NCBI GenBank assembly: GCA_020635275.1
Contig: JACKAA010000001.1
Location: forward strand, 850,424 to 914,423
DNA length: 64,000 bases
Reading direction: 5' to 3'
DNA from: Ignavibacteriales bacterium
GTDB taxonomy: Bacteria; Bacteroidota; Ignavibacteria; Ignavibacteriales; Melioribacteraceae
The position numbers and the translations under genes were made by a program. This document shows, in pieces, positions 45,628 through 55,832 of the stretch. The notes under the pieces are model-generated. The model was not told where the DNA came from. It did not search any database and was given only the letters and a program-made list of their open reading frames with translations. Positions within the stretch are counted from its first letter, which is position 1. Each line of letters begins with the position of its first letter.

Positions 45628-47187
45628 ATGAATAATATAAAGTCAAAACTGAGAAAATTTCATCAAGCCAAATGGGACGAGCAAATTATCTTTGAACTAA
45701 ACACTCCAAATGAAAGAGGTATTTATCCACCAAAAGCTGAAAAAGAAATAACAAAAATAGTTGGTAATGGAATTTCGAAATTACCAAGGAATATGATCAG
45801 AAAGAAAAAGCCAGAGTTACCTGAAGTAAGCCAAATGAGAGTATTAAAACACTTTCTAAGGCTTTCTCAACATACTTTGGGTGCTGATTTTAATATTGAT
45901 ATTGGTCAAGGAACTTGTACAATTAAATACAATCCTAAAATAAATGAGTTAATTTCTAGAAATCCAAAAGTTACTGAACTACATCCATATCAAGATGAAA
46001 ATAGTGTTCAAGGTGCTTTAGAAATTATTTTTAAACTAGATTTATTTCTGAGAGAAATATCTGGACTTGATCATTTCACATTTCAACCTCCATCAGGTTC
46101 AGCTGCTATTTTAACAATGGCTTCAATCGTGCAAAAGTATTTTGAAGTAAAAGGTGAAGAACAAATTAGAGATGAGGTTATAACAACAATATTTTCACAT
46201 CCATCTGATTATTCAGCGGCTGCAGTAAAAGGATATAAAGTTAAAATGGTATATAATAATCCCCAAACGGGATTACCTGATATGGAATCATTTAAAAAGC
46301 TAATATCAAACAAAACAGCGGCCATATTTATCACTAATCCGGAAGATACTGGTATTTTTAATCCAGAAATAAAATTGATTACAGATTTAGCTCATAAAAA
46401 TGGTGCAATATGTTGTTATGATCAAGCAAATGCAAATGGTATATTAGGAATTACTAGAGCAAAAGAGGCTGGTTTTGATATGTGCTTTTTTAATCTACAT
46501 AAAACATTTTCAACTCCACACGGTTGTGGTGGTCCCGCAACTGGCGCATTAGGTGTCGTAAAAAAACTATACAATTACTTACCAATACCAAATATTGAAT
46601 ATAATGGTAAAAAATATATTTTAAATAATAAAATAAAACACACTATTGGAAAGGTACGCGCTTATCCAACTGTTTTTCCTGTTGTACTAAAAGCATATGC
46701 ATGGATAATGAGTTTGGGTTCAGAAGGTTTAAAAGAAGTTGCTAATATCGCAGTTCTTAATAACAATTATTTATTAAGTAAAATAACGAAAATAAAAGGT
46801 GCAAGTGCTCCGTACGCGAAAGGGAAGAGAAGAATTGAACAGGTAAGATATAGTTGGGAAAAACTACATTTGGATACTGGAGTTACGACTGAAGATGTTA
46901 CTTTAAGAATGGCAGATTTCGGATTTCATCTTTGGTCTAGCCATCATCCGTTTATTGTAAAGCAACCATTTACCATTGAGCCTACTGAAGCATATTCAAA
47001 AGATGAATTAGATGAGTATATAAATGCATTAAGTTATATTTCAAAAGAAGCTTATTCTAATCCAGACATTGTTAAATTAGCTCCACACAATAGTGTAGTC
47101 CATAAAATAGATCATTCATGGTTTGATGATCCTACAAAGTGGTCAATTACTTGGAGATTATATAAGAAAAAGCATTTAAAAAAATAA
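45628..47187 (+). CDS. gcvPB: divergent GcvPB-like PLP protein (glycine decarboxylase P-protein subunit 2 homologue)
   Basis: A 519-aa homologue of GcvPB. K292 in NLHKTFSTPHG is the PLP lysine, and CTIKYNPK and VTELHPYQDE-like segments are recognisable. The normally strict HGTNPASA motif reads HPSDYSAA, the GGGGPG loop reads GCGGPAT, and LQPAAGAHGE reads FQPPSGSAAI. The enzyme therefore probably keeps PLP chemistry but may act on another amino acid or amine, or use another acceptor than lipoyl GcvH. It pairs with the GcvPA-like protein encoded 25 nt upstream and is followed by an NhaC-type carrier. AAGGAA ribosome site. Confidence 0.8.
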   Translation: MNNIKSKLRKFHQAKWDEQIIFELNTPNERGIYPPKAEKEITKIVGNGISKLPRNMIRKKKPELPEVSQMRVLKHFLRLSQHTLGADFNIDIGQGTCTIKYNPKINELISRNPKVTELHPYQDENSVQGALEIIFKLDLFLREISGLDHFTFQPPSGSAAILTMASIVQKYFEVKGEEQIRDEVITTIFSHPSDYSAAAVKGYKVKMVYNNPQTGLPDMESFKKLISNKTAAIFITNPEDTGIFNPEIKLITDLAHKNGAICCYDQANANGILGITRAKEAGFDMCFFNLHKTFSTPHGCGGPATGALGVVKKLYNYLPIPNIEYNGKKYILNNKIKHTIGKVRAYPTVFPVVLKAYAWIMSLGSEGLKEVANIAVLNNNYLLSKITKIKGASAPYAKGKRRIEQVRYSWEKLHLDTGVTTEDVTLRMADFGFHLWSSHHPFIVKQPFTIEPTEAYSKDELDEYINALSYISKEAYSNPDIVKLAPHNSVVHKIDHSWFDDPTKWSITWRLYKKKHLKK

Positions 47188-47248
47188 AATCAGAAACATT
47201 TTTATAAATTTACTATCAATTAAATAATAAAAATTAAAGATATTAATC

Positions 47249-48799
47249 TTGGATTTTGGAATTCTATCACTTTTACCGCCATTTGTGGCCATATTGCTTT
47301 GTTTTCTTACAAAACGAGTTCTATTATCATTATTCATTGGGATTTTTATTGGGAGCTTAATAATAGTAAGTGGAAATCCTTTTAGCGCTGTTGAATATTC
47401 GCTTGATGCGATTATTGGTTCTATGGCAGATGAATGGAACTCCAGATTACTTTTATTTAATCTATTTATGGGTTCTGGTGTTGCATTTATTTGGAGACTT
47501 GGAGGAAGTAAAGCATTATCAAATTGGGCAAGTAAAAAAATAAAAACAAAGAGACAAGCTGGTTTAGGGGCTTGGTTTTTAGGATTTATAATATTTTTTA
47601 ATGATGGAGTAAACGCTGCAATTGTTGGTAATGTCTTTAGAGATATATTTACCGCGAAAAAAATTTCCAGAGAAAAGCTTTCATATATTGTAGATTCTAC
47701 TGCAGCCCCAATTTCAACTTTTTTAATTTCTGATTGGATTGCCTTTCAAATTGGAATGATCCATACTGGTATTTCAGCTGCAGGTATTGAAGGTGTTTCT
47801 GCTTTTACTGGTTATTTACAAAGTATACCTCTAAATATTTATGCAATATTAGCTGTAGTAATGGTAGGAATAATTATTATTACTAAAAAAGATTATGGAC
47901 CAATGTATAATGCCGAAAAACGTACTGAATTAACAGGTAAAGTAATGCGTGATGGTGCAATACCATTGATGGATGTAGCAAAAGAACTAGGTACAGAAAA
48001 TGAATTAAAACCTATGTTAAGAACAGTTTTTTTACCAATTCTTACTCTTACTATTGTTACTTTACTTGGTTTTGCAATTACAGGAAAAGATGGAACCAAT
48101 ATAATTGAAGTACTAGAAAAAGCAGATCCAGCTAAAGCTCTGTTGTGGGGAGCATTTTCAATGATGATTGTTGGTGTAATTATTGCTTTAAGCTATAGGA
48201 TTATGAATATTAAAGAGGTTATGGAGACAATTTTAGATGGCATGAAATTAATGCTTCTTGCATGCGCAATACTTGTTCTAGCTTGGAGTCTTGGAGCAAT
48301 AACTAAAGATATGTTTCTTGCTGATTATTTAATTAAAATTATAGGTGACTCAATTGAATATAAATTTTTACCAGTTATAATTTTTATTTTGGGCGCAATT
48401 ATATCATTTGCAACTGGAACTTCTTGGGGTACAATGACAATTCTAACACCAATTGCTATTCCACTAGCATACAAGTTAACAGGCGATCCAACTACTTCAA
48501 TTATAATTGCAGGTGTAGTTTTTTCAGGAGCTATTTTCGGTGATCATTGTTCACCAATTTCAGATACGACAGTATTATCGTCTATATTTTCGGGATCAGA
48601 TCATATGGATCATGTAAATACTCAGATCCCATATGCTCTTACTGCTGCCCTAATAACAAGCCTACTTTATTTACTCTGGGGCTTTTATAATTTTTCTTAT
48701 TATGTTTTATATATTTTGGGCTTCAGTCTATTATTGTTTCTCATATTTATTTTTAATCTTATATATTCAAAAAAAACTATTTCAAAGAATATTTATTAA
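47249..48799 (+). CDS. nhaC: NhaC-family Na+/H+ antiporter-like carrier
   Basis: A 516-aa protein with about 12 hydrophobic helices. Family-level segments are FATGTSWGTMTILTPIAIPLAYKL, GDHCSPISDTTVLSS and FNDGVNAAIVGNVFRD, all marks of the NhaC/MleN group of sodium-coupled antiporters. Some members move amino acids or organic acids rather than protons alone. The start is a TTG at 47249; no in-frame ATG gives the full first helix. It is 61 nt after the GcvPB-like gene and likely shares its sigma54 promoter, so it may bring in the substrate of that enzyme. Its stop overlaps the convergent GH31 gene by 4 nt. Confidence 0.85.
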   Translation: MDFGILSLLPPFVAILLCFLTKRVLLSLFIGIFIGSLIIVSGNPFSAVEYSLDAIIGSMADEWNSRLLLFNLFMGSGVAFIWRLGGSKALSNWASKKIKTKRQAGLGAWFLGFIIFFNDGVNAAIVGNVFRDIFTAKKISREKLSYIVDSTAAPISTFLISDWIAFQIGMIHTGISAAGIEGVSAFTGYLQSIPLNIYAILAVVMVGIIIITKKDYGPMYNAEKRTELTGKVMRDGAIPLMDVAKELGTENELKPMLRTVFLPILTLTIVTLLGFAITGKDGTNIIEVLEKADPAKALLWGAFSMMIVGVIIALSYRIMNIKEVMETILDGMKLMLLACAILVLAWSLGAITKDMFLADYLIKIIGDSIEYKFLPVIIFILGAIISFATGTSWGTMTILTPIAIPLAYKLTGDPTTSIIIAGVVFSGAIFGDHCSPISDTTVLSSIFSGSDHMDHVNTQIPYALTAALITSLLYLLWGFYNFSYYVLYILGFSLLLFLIFIFNLIYSKKTISKNIY

Positions 48800-51096
48800 T
48801 TTAATATATTAACCAAAACATCACTCTTTGAACTATAGATCAAATTAATTACCAACTTCATATTATTCTCTTCATATGACCAATACTCCTGCATATTATC
48901 ATTATTTTGCATTGACAATTTTTGAATTAATTTTTTATTATTTATAGTTACGTGTTTAGGTTTTTTTATTACACCATAAATATTTAACAATATATTGCGA
49001 TGCTCTAATTTCCCTTCAAATTCCCCAATTGACTTTAGAATTGAGACAGTAGTTTTTTCATCATTTCCTTTGCATGTAATGTTAATTTTACTAAACTCAC
49101 CATTCTTGTATTTCATTGTTATCCCATCGTCTTCATATATATCAAATGATGAAGAATCAGATGGGAAAATTTCAAGAAAAAGAATTGAGTCTTGCTTTGA
49201 TTCAATCCAGTTTTGTTCTTTTCTTAATGGAATTATTGAACCACTTTTTACAAAAAGCGGTAATTTTGTAATATCTTCAGTATTATATGTTAAAACTTGT
49301 CCACCATCGTGTAAAGTTTTATCCCAATAATCAATCCACTTATGTCCTTTTGGCAAATATATTTCATTCGTATTAAAATCTCCAGTCACAGGTGCTACTA
49401 AAAATGATTCTCCAAACATGTATTGATAAGGAAATTGATTTTGTTTACACCTATAGTCCTCTGGAAATTCAAGTAGCATTGGTCTACAAATTGGCATCCC
49501 AGATAAATAATTTTCAAATGCCGTAGAATATATATAAGGCAATAATCTATATCTAAGTTTCCGATGTTTTCGTATTGAATTTTCAACTATTTCTAATTTT
49601 TCTTTATCACTCAATGTTATTATTTCTTCTGAGATATGGCTTCCATTTAAATTATTACGAAAATTCATTATTTCCGTTAATTCTTTAAATCCTTTACTTT
49701 GTTCCCATGGTTTGGTTGTATGAGATCTTGATATAGAATTAAAATCAATAAATTGATTCCACCTTGCAGCGACTTTCCAATCTTTACTAAAGCAGTCATT
49801 TGTAATATAACTAACAGCTTTCATGGAACCTTGCGAATTTGTAATAGCTTCAATTTGCCATTTCATTTCTGAAAATGTGTTGTCAATGTCTCCCGTCCAT
49901 CTAAATGGATATCGTCTTGTTCCTATTAGTGCATTAGTTGCTAATGTATTATCACGATCATATTCCCAAGGATTTTGTTCCATCATTTTCCTACAACCCA
50001 TGAATAATGTACGCTTGTTTTGTCCAAAATATTTCTGATTACTTGAATAAATTTCACAATCTGTTAAATCATTTTGTCTTGTATCTTGCCAAGTGCCGGC
50101 AATTCCGATATCCAATTTTTCCCTAAACGAATTCCACCAAATTATTTCATCGTATATTTTTGAAGTCCATTCTCTTTTTTTATTTTTGGTATCTATTTCT
50201 CTGTTTGGAAAATTTGGAGCACTATGATGAATTAACATTACCTCAAAATTCATAGAATCAAGTTTACTAATCAAATTTCTAGGCGAAAGAGGATTAGTGT
50301 AATTTGGAGACCAATCTAATCCTCCCCAATATTTTTCCTCTTCCCCTGGACATCCATCCCCCCATTCGAAATCAACAATTAAATAATCACATGGGATATC
50401 TCTAGCTCTTAATTTTTGCGCAAGTTCTAATAGTTTTGTTTGATCACCTTCACATCCTAAATGCTGCGTTTGAAAAAATCCATAAGCTTTTTTTGGTAAA
50501 AGAGGTTCTGCACCAATTAATTGATTTAGTTGAAAAAATAAATTTTTATAATCTGGTCCGTATATAAAATATTTATCAAGTATTAGGTCATCTTCAAGAT
50601 ATGTATCGACATATCTTTCTGTCTCAAAGTTATAGAACCAATGTGAATATCTACTATTGTTATTCGGTTCATCAAATGCACTTGCATTATCAAAGACAGT
50701 GTATCCATCCTTAAACATTCCTCTAATTCTACCATTAGATGGATAAATTTTATTTTTTTCATTTACTGTATATACTTCCCAATCAAAATTATCTTTAGAA
50801 AAAAATATTGCGATTTTATCAGTTTTAATTATTATTGACTTATCATTCTTCTCAATTTTATATTTTATTAATGGCCAATTGTCCAACTTACCAATTAAAT
50901 AAGGTATTTCATATATAATTGGGAATCTATCATTTTCTAAACTTGAAACCCTAACTCTAAACATTGTTGCTGAATATAATGATACTTCAATACTATCATT
51001 AAGATAAATCTTTGTAGAGTATTTCGAAATATCTTTCATTGCATATATTTGTATTGAAATACATATGTATAAAAAGAATAGATATCTGAGTTTCAT
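48796..51096 (-). CDS. GH31-family alpha-glycosidase, secreted
   Basis: A 766-aa GH31 enzyme with signal peptide (to about residue 19), N-terminal beta-sandwich (to 210), a TIM barrel (QTQHLGCEGDQTKLLELAQKLRARDIPCDYLIVDFEW at its start), and C-terminal beta-sandwich domains. The nucleophile region is GTWQDTRQND and the acid/base Asp is in RWTGDIDNT. GH31 covers alpha-glucosidases, alpha-xylosidases and alpha-galactosidases; substrate not decided by sequence. ATG at 51096 has TTTGAGGG about 6 nt upstream, whereas the upstream TTG overlaps it. Last gene of the susC-susD-GH31 unit, after a terminator hairpin. Confidence 0.9.
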   Translation of the reverse strand: MKLRYLFFLYICISIQIYAMKDISKYSTKIYLNDSIEVSLYSATMFRVRVSSLENDRFPIIYEIPYLIGKLDNWPLIKYKIEKNDKSIIIKTDKIAIFFSKDNFDWEVYTVNEKNKIYPSNGRIRGMFKDGYTVFDNASAFDEPNNNSRYSHWFYNFETERYVDTYLEDDLILDKYFIYGPDYKNLFFQLNQLIGAEPLLPKKAYGFFQTQHLGCEGDQTKLLELAQKLRARDIPCDYLIVDFEWGDGCPGEEEKYWGGLDWSPNYTNPLSPRNLISKLDSMNFEVMLIHHSAPNFPNREIDTKNKKREWTSKIYDEIIWWNSFREKLDIGIAGTWQDTRQNDLTDCEIYSSNQKYFGQNKRTLFMGCRKMMEQNPWEYDRDNTLATNALIGTRRYPFRWTGDIDNTFSEMKWQIEAITNSQGSMKAVSYITNDCFSKDWKVAARWNQFIDFNSISRSHTTKPWEQSKGFKELTEIMNFRNNLNGSHISEEIITLSDKEKLEIVENSIRKHRKLRYRLLPYIYSTAFENYLSGMPICRPMLLEFPEDYRCKQNQFPYQYMFGESFLVAPVTGDFNTNEIYLPKGHKWIDYWDKTLHDGGQVLTYNTEDITKLPLFVKSGSIIPLRKEQNWIESKQDSILFLEIFPSDSSSFDIYEDDGITMKYKNGEFSKINITCKGNDEKTTVSILKSIGEFEGKLEHRNILLNIYGVIKKPKHVTINNKKLIQKLSMQNNDNMQEYWSYEENNMKLVINLIYSSKSDVLVNILN

Positions 51097-51130
51097 AAAT
51101 GCCCTCAAAATATAATTTATATAATATAAA

Positions 51131-51162
51131 AACGCCCAAGTTAAAAATCTAACTTAGGCGTT
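51131..51162 (-). terminator. terminator/attenuator between susD and GH31
   Basis: A 13-bp stem with one mismatch (AACGCCcAAGTTA-type arms at 51131-51143 and 51150-51162) and a 6-nt loop, followed on the minus strand by TTTTTATAT. It starts 26 nt after the susD stop. It would reduce, but need not fully block, read-through into GH31. Confidence 0.75.
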
Positions 51163-51188
51163 GAAGGGAAGCTGCAATATTAGAAAAA

Positions 51189-52652
51189 TTAATATCCTGG
51201 ATTTTGCACAACTAGTGGATTAGATGTTGTTTCACTAGAAGGTATTGGATAATATAAATCATTTGAATTATCAAAAGTTTCACCAGCTTCTCGGCCATGA
51301 GCTACCAAAACTGAACTAAGATCACCGTTCTTGTACCACCTAACAAGATCATAAAATCTATCTGCTTCTGCAGCTAATTCTAATGGTCTTTCTACATGCC
51401 TTATGTGTTCTCTTAGTTGCTCTTGATTCATTCCTGAAATGTTTGGAACAACAGCTCTTGCTCTAACTTGATTGACAAAATTTTCTGCTTCACTAGTATT
51501 CCCTTGTTCATTAAGTGCTTCTGCTAACATAAGTAAAACATCAGCATATCTAATTACAGTAAAGTTTGTGCCAGAATTTGAAAAATCAAATCCATTATTT
51601 GTTGCATCATCATGAAGACTGAATTTTTTCCACGAAATTGCACTTAAATCATCATTTTCTAAATCGGAGTATATTAATGATCCAGTGACTCTTTTACTTA
51701 ATTCACCTGCGTCAGTTTTGTCATTAAGATATAAGTTGCGCATATACTCATTCGGAGTTGACATTTTCCAATCTGTTTGCATTGCTGGAAAAGAATTTCT
51801 TTCATTCCTTCCGCCGTCATTATTCATTGTAAAATTAAGTTCGAATATAGATTCACTATTATGCTCATTTAATCCATTAAAAAGACTTTCGTAATCATCT
51901 ACAAGTGAATATATTCCAGAATTAACTATTTCTCTTAATTCACCTTCAGCTTGACCCCATTTATTTTGCCATAAGTATGTTTTTGCCAATAAAGCTGAAG
52001 CGGCACCTTTTGTTGCTCTACCCAACCATTGACTCTCCCAAGATAAAGGTAATGATGCTTTCGCTTCAACTAGATCATTTTCAATTTGAGTCCATACTTC
52101 TTCCTGTGGAGATTGACCTAAGTAAAAATCTTCAGAAGTTTTTGGAGTTGAAGTTCTTAATACAATATTTCCAAAATTTGTTACTAATAAGTAATGTGCA
52201 TATGCTCTTAAAAATTTTGCCTCAGCAACAAATACACTCCCATTATTTAAACCCATTCCAGGCACATTTTCAATTACCTGATTTGCCGCATATAATGCTT
52301 GATAGGAGAACGACCAGAAATCATTTAGTGAATAAGAAGTTGAACTTGCATTGTATCTGGACATATCACCAAAAGGTGACCACATATCATATAAGTTTAT
52401 TAAATCACTTCTACATTCAAAATTCATATATCTGATTTCATAAAAACCCCATCTTCCACTCCATACTTGATATTGAAATAGTGCATAGGTTCCAGTAATG
52501 GCTTTTATCGCATCTTGCTCTGTTTTCCAAAATGTATCAGGAGTTAAATTATTTGGATCAGTAACATCTAGAAAATCATCACTACATGAAATAATCCACA
52601 TAGCTAAAAAGAACAATAAAATTATTTTCTTCATTTTATTAAATATCATCAT
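51189..52652 (-). CDS. SusD/RagB-family outer-membrane lipoprotein
   Basis: A 487-aa lipoprotein (lipobox ending in SC: WIISC) of the SusD family, with helix pairs typical of the TPR-like scaffold: EAKFLRAYAHYLLVTNFGNI is the standard family segment, and DVLLMLAEALNEQGNTSEAENFVNQVR and AAEADRFYDLVRW are late ones. SusD binds a glycan on the outer face and forms a lid over its SusC partner. Start: GAGGAG lies 7 nt before ATG 52652; the TTG upstream lies in that site. It is 21 nt after susC. Confidence 0.95.
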   Translation of the reverse strand: MMIFNKMKKIILLFFLAMWIISCSDDFLDVTDPNNLTPDTFWKTEQDAIKAITGTYALFQYQVWSGRWGFYEIRYMNFECRSDLINLYDMWSPFGDMSRYNASSTSYSLNDFWSFSYQALYAANQVIENVPGMGLNNGSVFVAEAKFLRAYAHYLLVTNFGNIVLRTSTPKTSEDFYLGQSPQEEVWTQIENDLVEAKASLPLSWESQWLGRATKGAASALLAKTYLWQNKWGQAEGELREIVNSGIYSLVDDYESLFNGLNEHNSESIFELNFTMNNDGGRNERNSFPAMQTDWKMSTPNEYMRNLYLNDKTDAGELSKRVTGSLIYSDLENDDLSAISWKKFSLHDDATNNGFDFSNSGTNFTVIRYADVLLMLAEALNEQGNTSEAENFVNQVRARAVVPNISGMNQEQLREHIRHVERPLELAAEADRFYDLVRWYKNGDLSSVLVAHGREAGETFDNSNDLYYPIPSSETTSNPLVVQNPGY

Positions 52653-52673
52653 TTTAATTCTCCTCAAAAAAAA

Positions 52674-55600
52674 TTATAAACTAACTTGAATACCAGTTAA
52701 AAATTTCCTTGAAAGCGGATATGGAGATCTGTCAGCTCCTCTATCAAAAATAAATCCAGAAGTATTTTCCACTGAGCTCACAGATGGATCAAAAATTGAT
52801 CCCGTTTCATAAGATTCTACTGAAGGATCATATCCAGAATAACCTGTAAATGTTATTAAATTTTCAGCAGCAACATAGACTCTTAGTCCTCCAATTCCCC
52901 AAGACTTTGTTAAATTTTGAGGTATTGTATAACCAATCTCCAAATATTTAACTCGAAGGTATGAAGCATCTTCTAACCAATAATCTGAAGCTTTTGCATT
53001 TCTATCGTCTGCATAAATAACTCTTGGTACTTCAGAACTGCTGTTACTTGGAGTCCAAGCATCTAACAGGTCTTCATGCATTGCGTGAAATCTATCTGTG
53101 TTCATTGTTAGCCATCTTCCACCATTTATTAATTTTCTGCCAAGTGAAGAGAATAGGTTTAAAGTAAAATCAAAATTTGAATAGCTTGCATTAAAAATCA
53201 ATCCCAAATCTGCATCCGGCGCTGAATTTCCCATAAATACTTTATCATCTTCATTGATTTCACCATCACCGTTTTGATCAACATATTTTAAATCTCCATT
53301 ACTATCTAGTCCATTAGTCTCATATAAAAAGAATGATGCAACAGGTTGTCCAACAACAGTTTTTGTTGTTAAATCTAATCCCCAGTGAACTTCTCCACCC
53401 CAAATAGATTCATCACCAAATTCACCCATTCTTGTAACTTCGTTACTATATGTAGAAACAGTTGCAGTAACTTGATACTTGAATGCGGAATCAAAATTTT
53501 TATAATTTAATGCCATTTCCAGACCATTATTATCAATTGAAGCACTGTTTACTATTGGATTTGAAACTGCACCAGCTGATTTTGGAATAGGCACACCAAA
53601 GAGAATTCCATCTGAAGTTTTTAAATAATAATCTAACGACATACTAAAACGATCTTCAAACATCGCTAGATCTAATCCAATATTAGTTTCTTTGGATGTT
53701 TCCCATTGAATTCCAATTGAAGGAAAACTAAGTGATCTGGCTCCGATATAAATAACTTGATCTCTACCTGGACCATATGAATAATTCAATAATCCATTCT
53801 CATCTTTTTGAATTTTGGGAATATATTGGTAATCCCCAAATTCTTGAAGACCTAACTCTCCATAACCAGCTCTAAGTTTTAAGTCTGTAATAACTGGAAT
53901 ATTAAAAAATGGTTCGTTACTAATTCTCCATCCACCAGAAAAAGAAGGGAAATTACCCCATCTATTATCTGCATCAAATCTTGAAGATCCATCACGTCTA
54001 ATATTCGCTGTTAATAAATATCTATCTAAATAAGCATAACTTAGACGACCAAAATATGATCTTAATCGCCATTCATTTGCCCAACCACTTGCATCATCTC
54101 CAGACTCTCCAGCTCCTAAAACTTGCAAATCATTATTAGGAAACTCTTGAACGTAACCATAAGTTGAACGGCCATCAGCAGCTTCTTGAGCATACCCAAT
54201 CATTGCAGTAACAGTATGATCACCAAAGTTACCGTTATAATTAACAAATGATTCTAATATAGAATGATATTTTCTATTTCTTGTTTCACTCATTGTAGCA
54301 GTTGGATTACTTTCTGCTTCATTTGTATAATAGGAAGGTTTAAAATTAAACCAATAACCATCAGAAATATTTTGACTTAATCGAAAAGTATATTTTAAGT
54401 CTTTCAAAATATCTACTTCTAAATAACCAGAAAGCATTACCTTAACTTCATCCCAAGTATTTTGATTAAGTTCATTTTCAAGAATTGGATTATTAGCTTG
54501 ATTTTCTAATCCTATAATGTTCTTTTGAGATCCATATCCAGATTCAGTATTAGCATATATGGGTGTTAAAGGTGACATCCTAGATAATGCATAAAAACTA
54601 TATAAATTATTAAATCTTCCTGAACCTTGTGTTCTACCTATTGAAACTGATTCACCAACTTTAAATATTCCTTTCTTAAGATCTGAATTTAATCTTAATG
54701 ACATTCTTTCATTGTTGGTAGTATTAACTATACCATCCATATCTGAATACATTCCCATAACAGCATAATTAAAATTATTGGTACCACCACTAACACTTAA
54801 GTCGTGTTTATGTTCAAATGCATTATTAAAATATGCACCTGCCCAATCAGAACTTGAAAATTGAGAAGAATTAGCATCATATCTATTAAGAAAATAATCA
54901 GCCTCAAATTCTGTTTTATAATCAATACCAGCATTTTCCAAAGCCATTCTTGCTACTTTTATATAATCTTCTTTGTTTGTAATAAAAGGGAACTCATTTT
55001 CAACACCTTGCGTTGCAAAATAAGAATTGTACTTAATGCTGATTTCTTGATCTTTTCCGGTTTTCCCTCTATTTGTGTTAATGATTATTACACCATTTGC
55101 TGCACGTGAACCATAAATTGCTGACATTGAAGCATCTTTTAAAATGTCCATTGATTCAATATCAGAAGGATTAACATAGGCAATATCTGTTGGCACACCA
55201 TCAACTATATATAAAGGTTCATTGTTTCCTAATGTTGCTGTACCTCTAATACTTATTTTGGGAGTTGATCCCGGTGCTCCTGTAGCATTTGCTACATTAA
55301 CACCTGCTGCTGCACCTTGTAAAGCTGTTCCTATTTGAGTAGTTGGTATTTTTTTAATTTCATCAGTTGAAACACTTGTAACAGAACCAGTTACTTCTCT
55401 CTTTTGTTGAACACCATAACCAACAACAACGACTTCTTGTCCAACAATCACACCAGAAGTTAAGTTAAAATCAACTAATATGCTTTTATCAGCCTCAACA
55501 TTTACATTATCAATTGTTTGATTGTTGTACCCTACAAATTGAGCTCTAACCGAATATGTCCCCCTTGGAACATTTCGTATAGTATATTCACCTTCAGAAT

Positions 55601-55757
55601 TAGTTGCTGCACCTAATTCCGTAGAAAGCACTGTAATATTTGCCCCAGGTAGAGGTTGACCACTTTCATCAATTACTTTCCCTGTAATAGTGCCATTTTG
55701 TGCAAAAATTGTCTGATAGACAAATAGAAAAAAGAAAATAGTAAGAAATTTTCGCAT
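52674..55757 (-). CDS. SusC/RagA-family TonB-linked outer-membrane transporter
   Basis: A 1027-aa protein: signal peptide (1-19), carboxypeptidase-regulatory-like domain (21-105: GTITGKVIDESGQPLPGANI), SusC-specific motif and plug (about 115-230: VVVVGYGVQQKREVTGS, IRGTATLGNNEPLYIVDGVP, ILKDASMSAIYGSRAANGV), then a 22-strand beta-barrel ending in GIQVSL. It imports oligosaccharides across the outer membrane with energy from TonB. Its 5' leader of 65 nt begins at a sigma54 promoter. The unit continues with susD and GH31. GAGGAA before the ATG. Confidence 0.96.
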   Translation of the reverse strand: MRKFLTIFFFLFVYQTIFAQNGTITGKVIDESGQPLPGANITVLSTELGAATNSEGEYTIRNVPRGTYSVRAQFVGYNNQTIDNVNVEADKSILVDFNLTSGVIVGQEVVVVGYGVQQKREVTGSVTSVSTDEIKKIPTTQIGTALQGAAAGVNVANATGAPGSTPKISIRGTATLGNNEPLYIVDGVPTDIAYVNPSDIESMDILKDASMSAIYGSRAANGVIIINTNRGKTGKDQEISIKYNSYFATQGVENEFPFITNKEDYIKVARMALENAGIDYKTEFEADYFLNRYDANSSQFSSSDWAGAYFNNAFEHKHDLSVSGGTNNFNYAVMGMYSDMDGIVNTTNNERMSLRLNSDLKKGIFKVGESVSIGRTQGSGRFNNLYSFYALSRMSPLTPIYANTESGYGSQKNIIGLENQANNPILENELNQNTWDEVKVMLSGYLEVDILKDLKYTFRLSQNISDGYWFNFKPSYYTNEAESNPTATMSETRNRKYHSILESFVNYNGNFGDHTVTAMIGYAQEAADGRSTYGYVQEFPNNDLQVLGAGESGDDASGWANEWRLRSYFGRLSYAYLDRYLLTANIRRDGSSRFDADNRWGNFPSFSGGWRISNEPFFNIPVITDLKLRAGYGELGLQEFGDYQYIPKIQKDENGLLNYSYGPGRDQVIYIGARSLSFPSIGIQWETSKETNIGLDLAMFEDRFSMSLDYYLKTSDGILFGVPIPKSAGAVSNPIVNSASIDNNGLEMALNYKNFDSAFKYQVTATVSTYSNEVTRMGEFGDESIWGGEVHWGLDLTTKTVVGQPVASFFLYETNGLDSNGDLKYVDQNGDGEINEDDKVFMGNSAPDADLGLIFNASYSNFDFTLNLFSSLGRKLINGGRWLTMNTDRFHAMHEDLLDAWTPSNSSSEVPRVIYADDRNAKASDYWLEDASYLRVKYLEIGYTIPQNLTKSWGIGGLRVYVAAENLITFTGYSGYDPSVESYETGSIFDPSVSSVENTSGFIFDRGADRSPYPLSRKFLTGIQVSL

Positions 55758-55832
55758 GTTAATTCCTCATATTTTATTGGTAAAAAAATTTAGTCAAAAA
55801 TGAGTGTTAGTCCTCTGTTCATGGAAAGTATA

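Noticed and set aside
47222..47249. An upstream ATG start for the NhaC-type gene
   Set aside because: No in-frame ATG exists before the first helix; the TTG at 47249 is the best available start.
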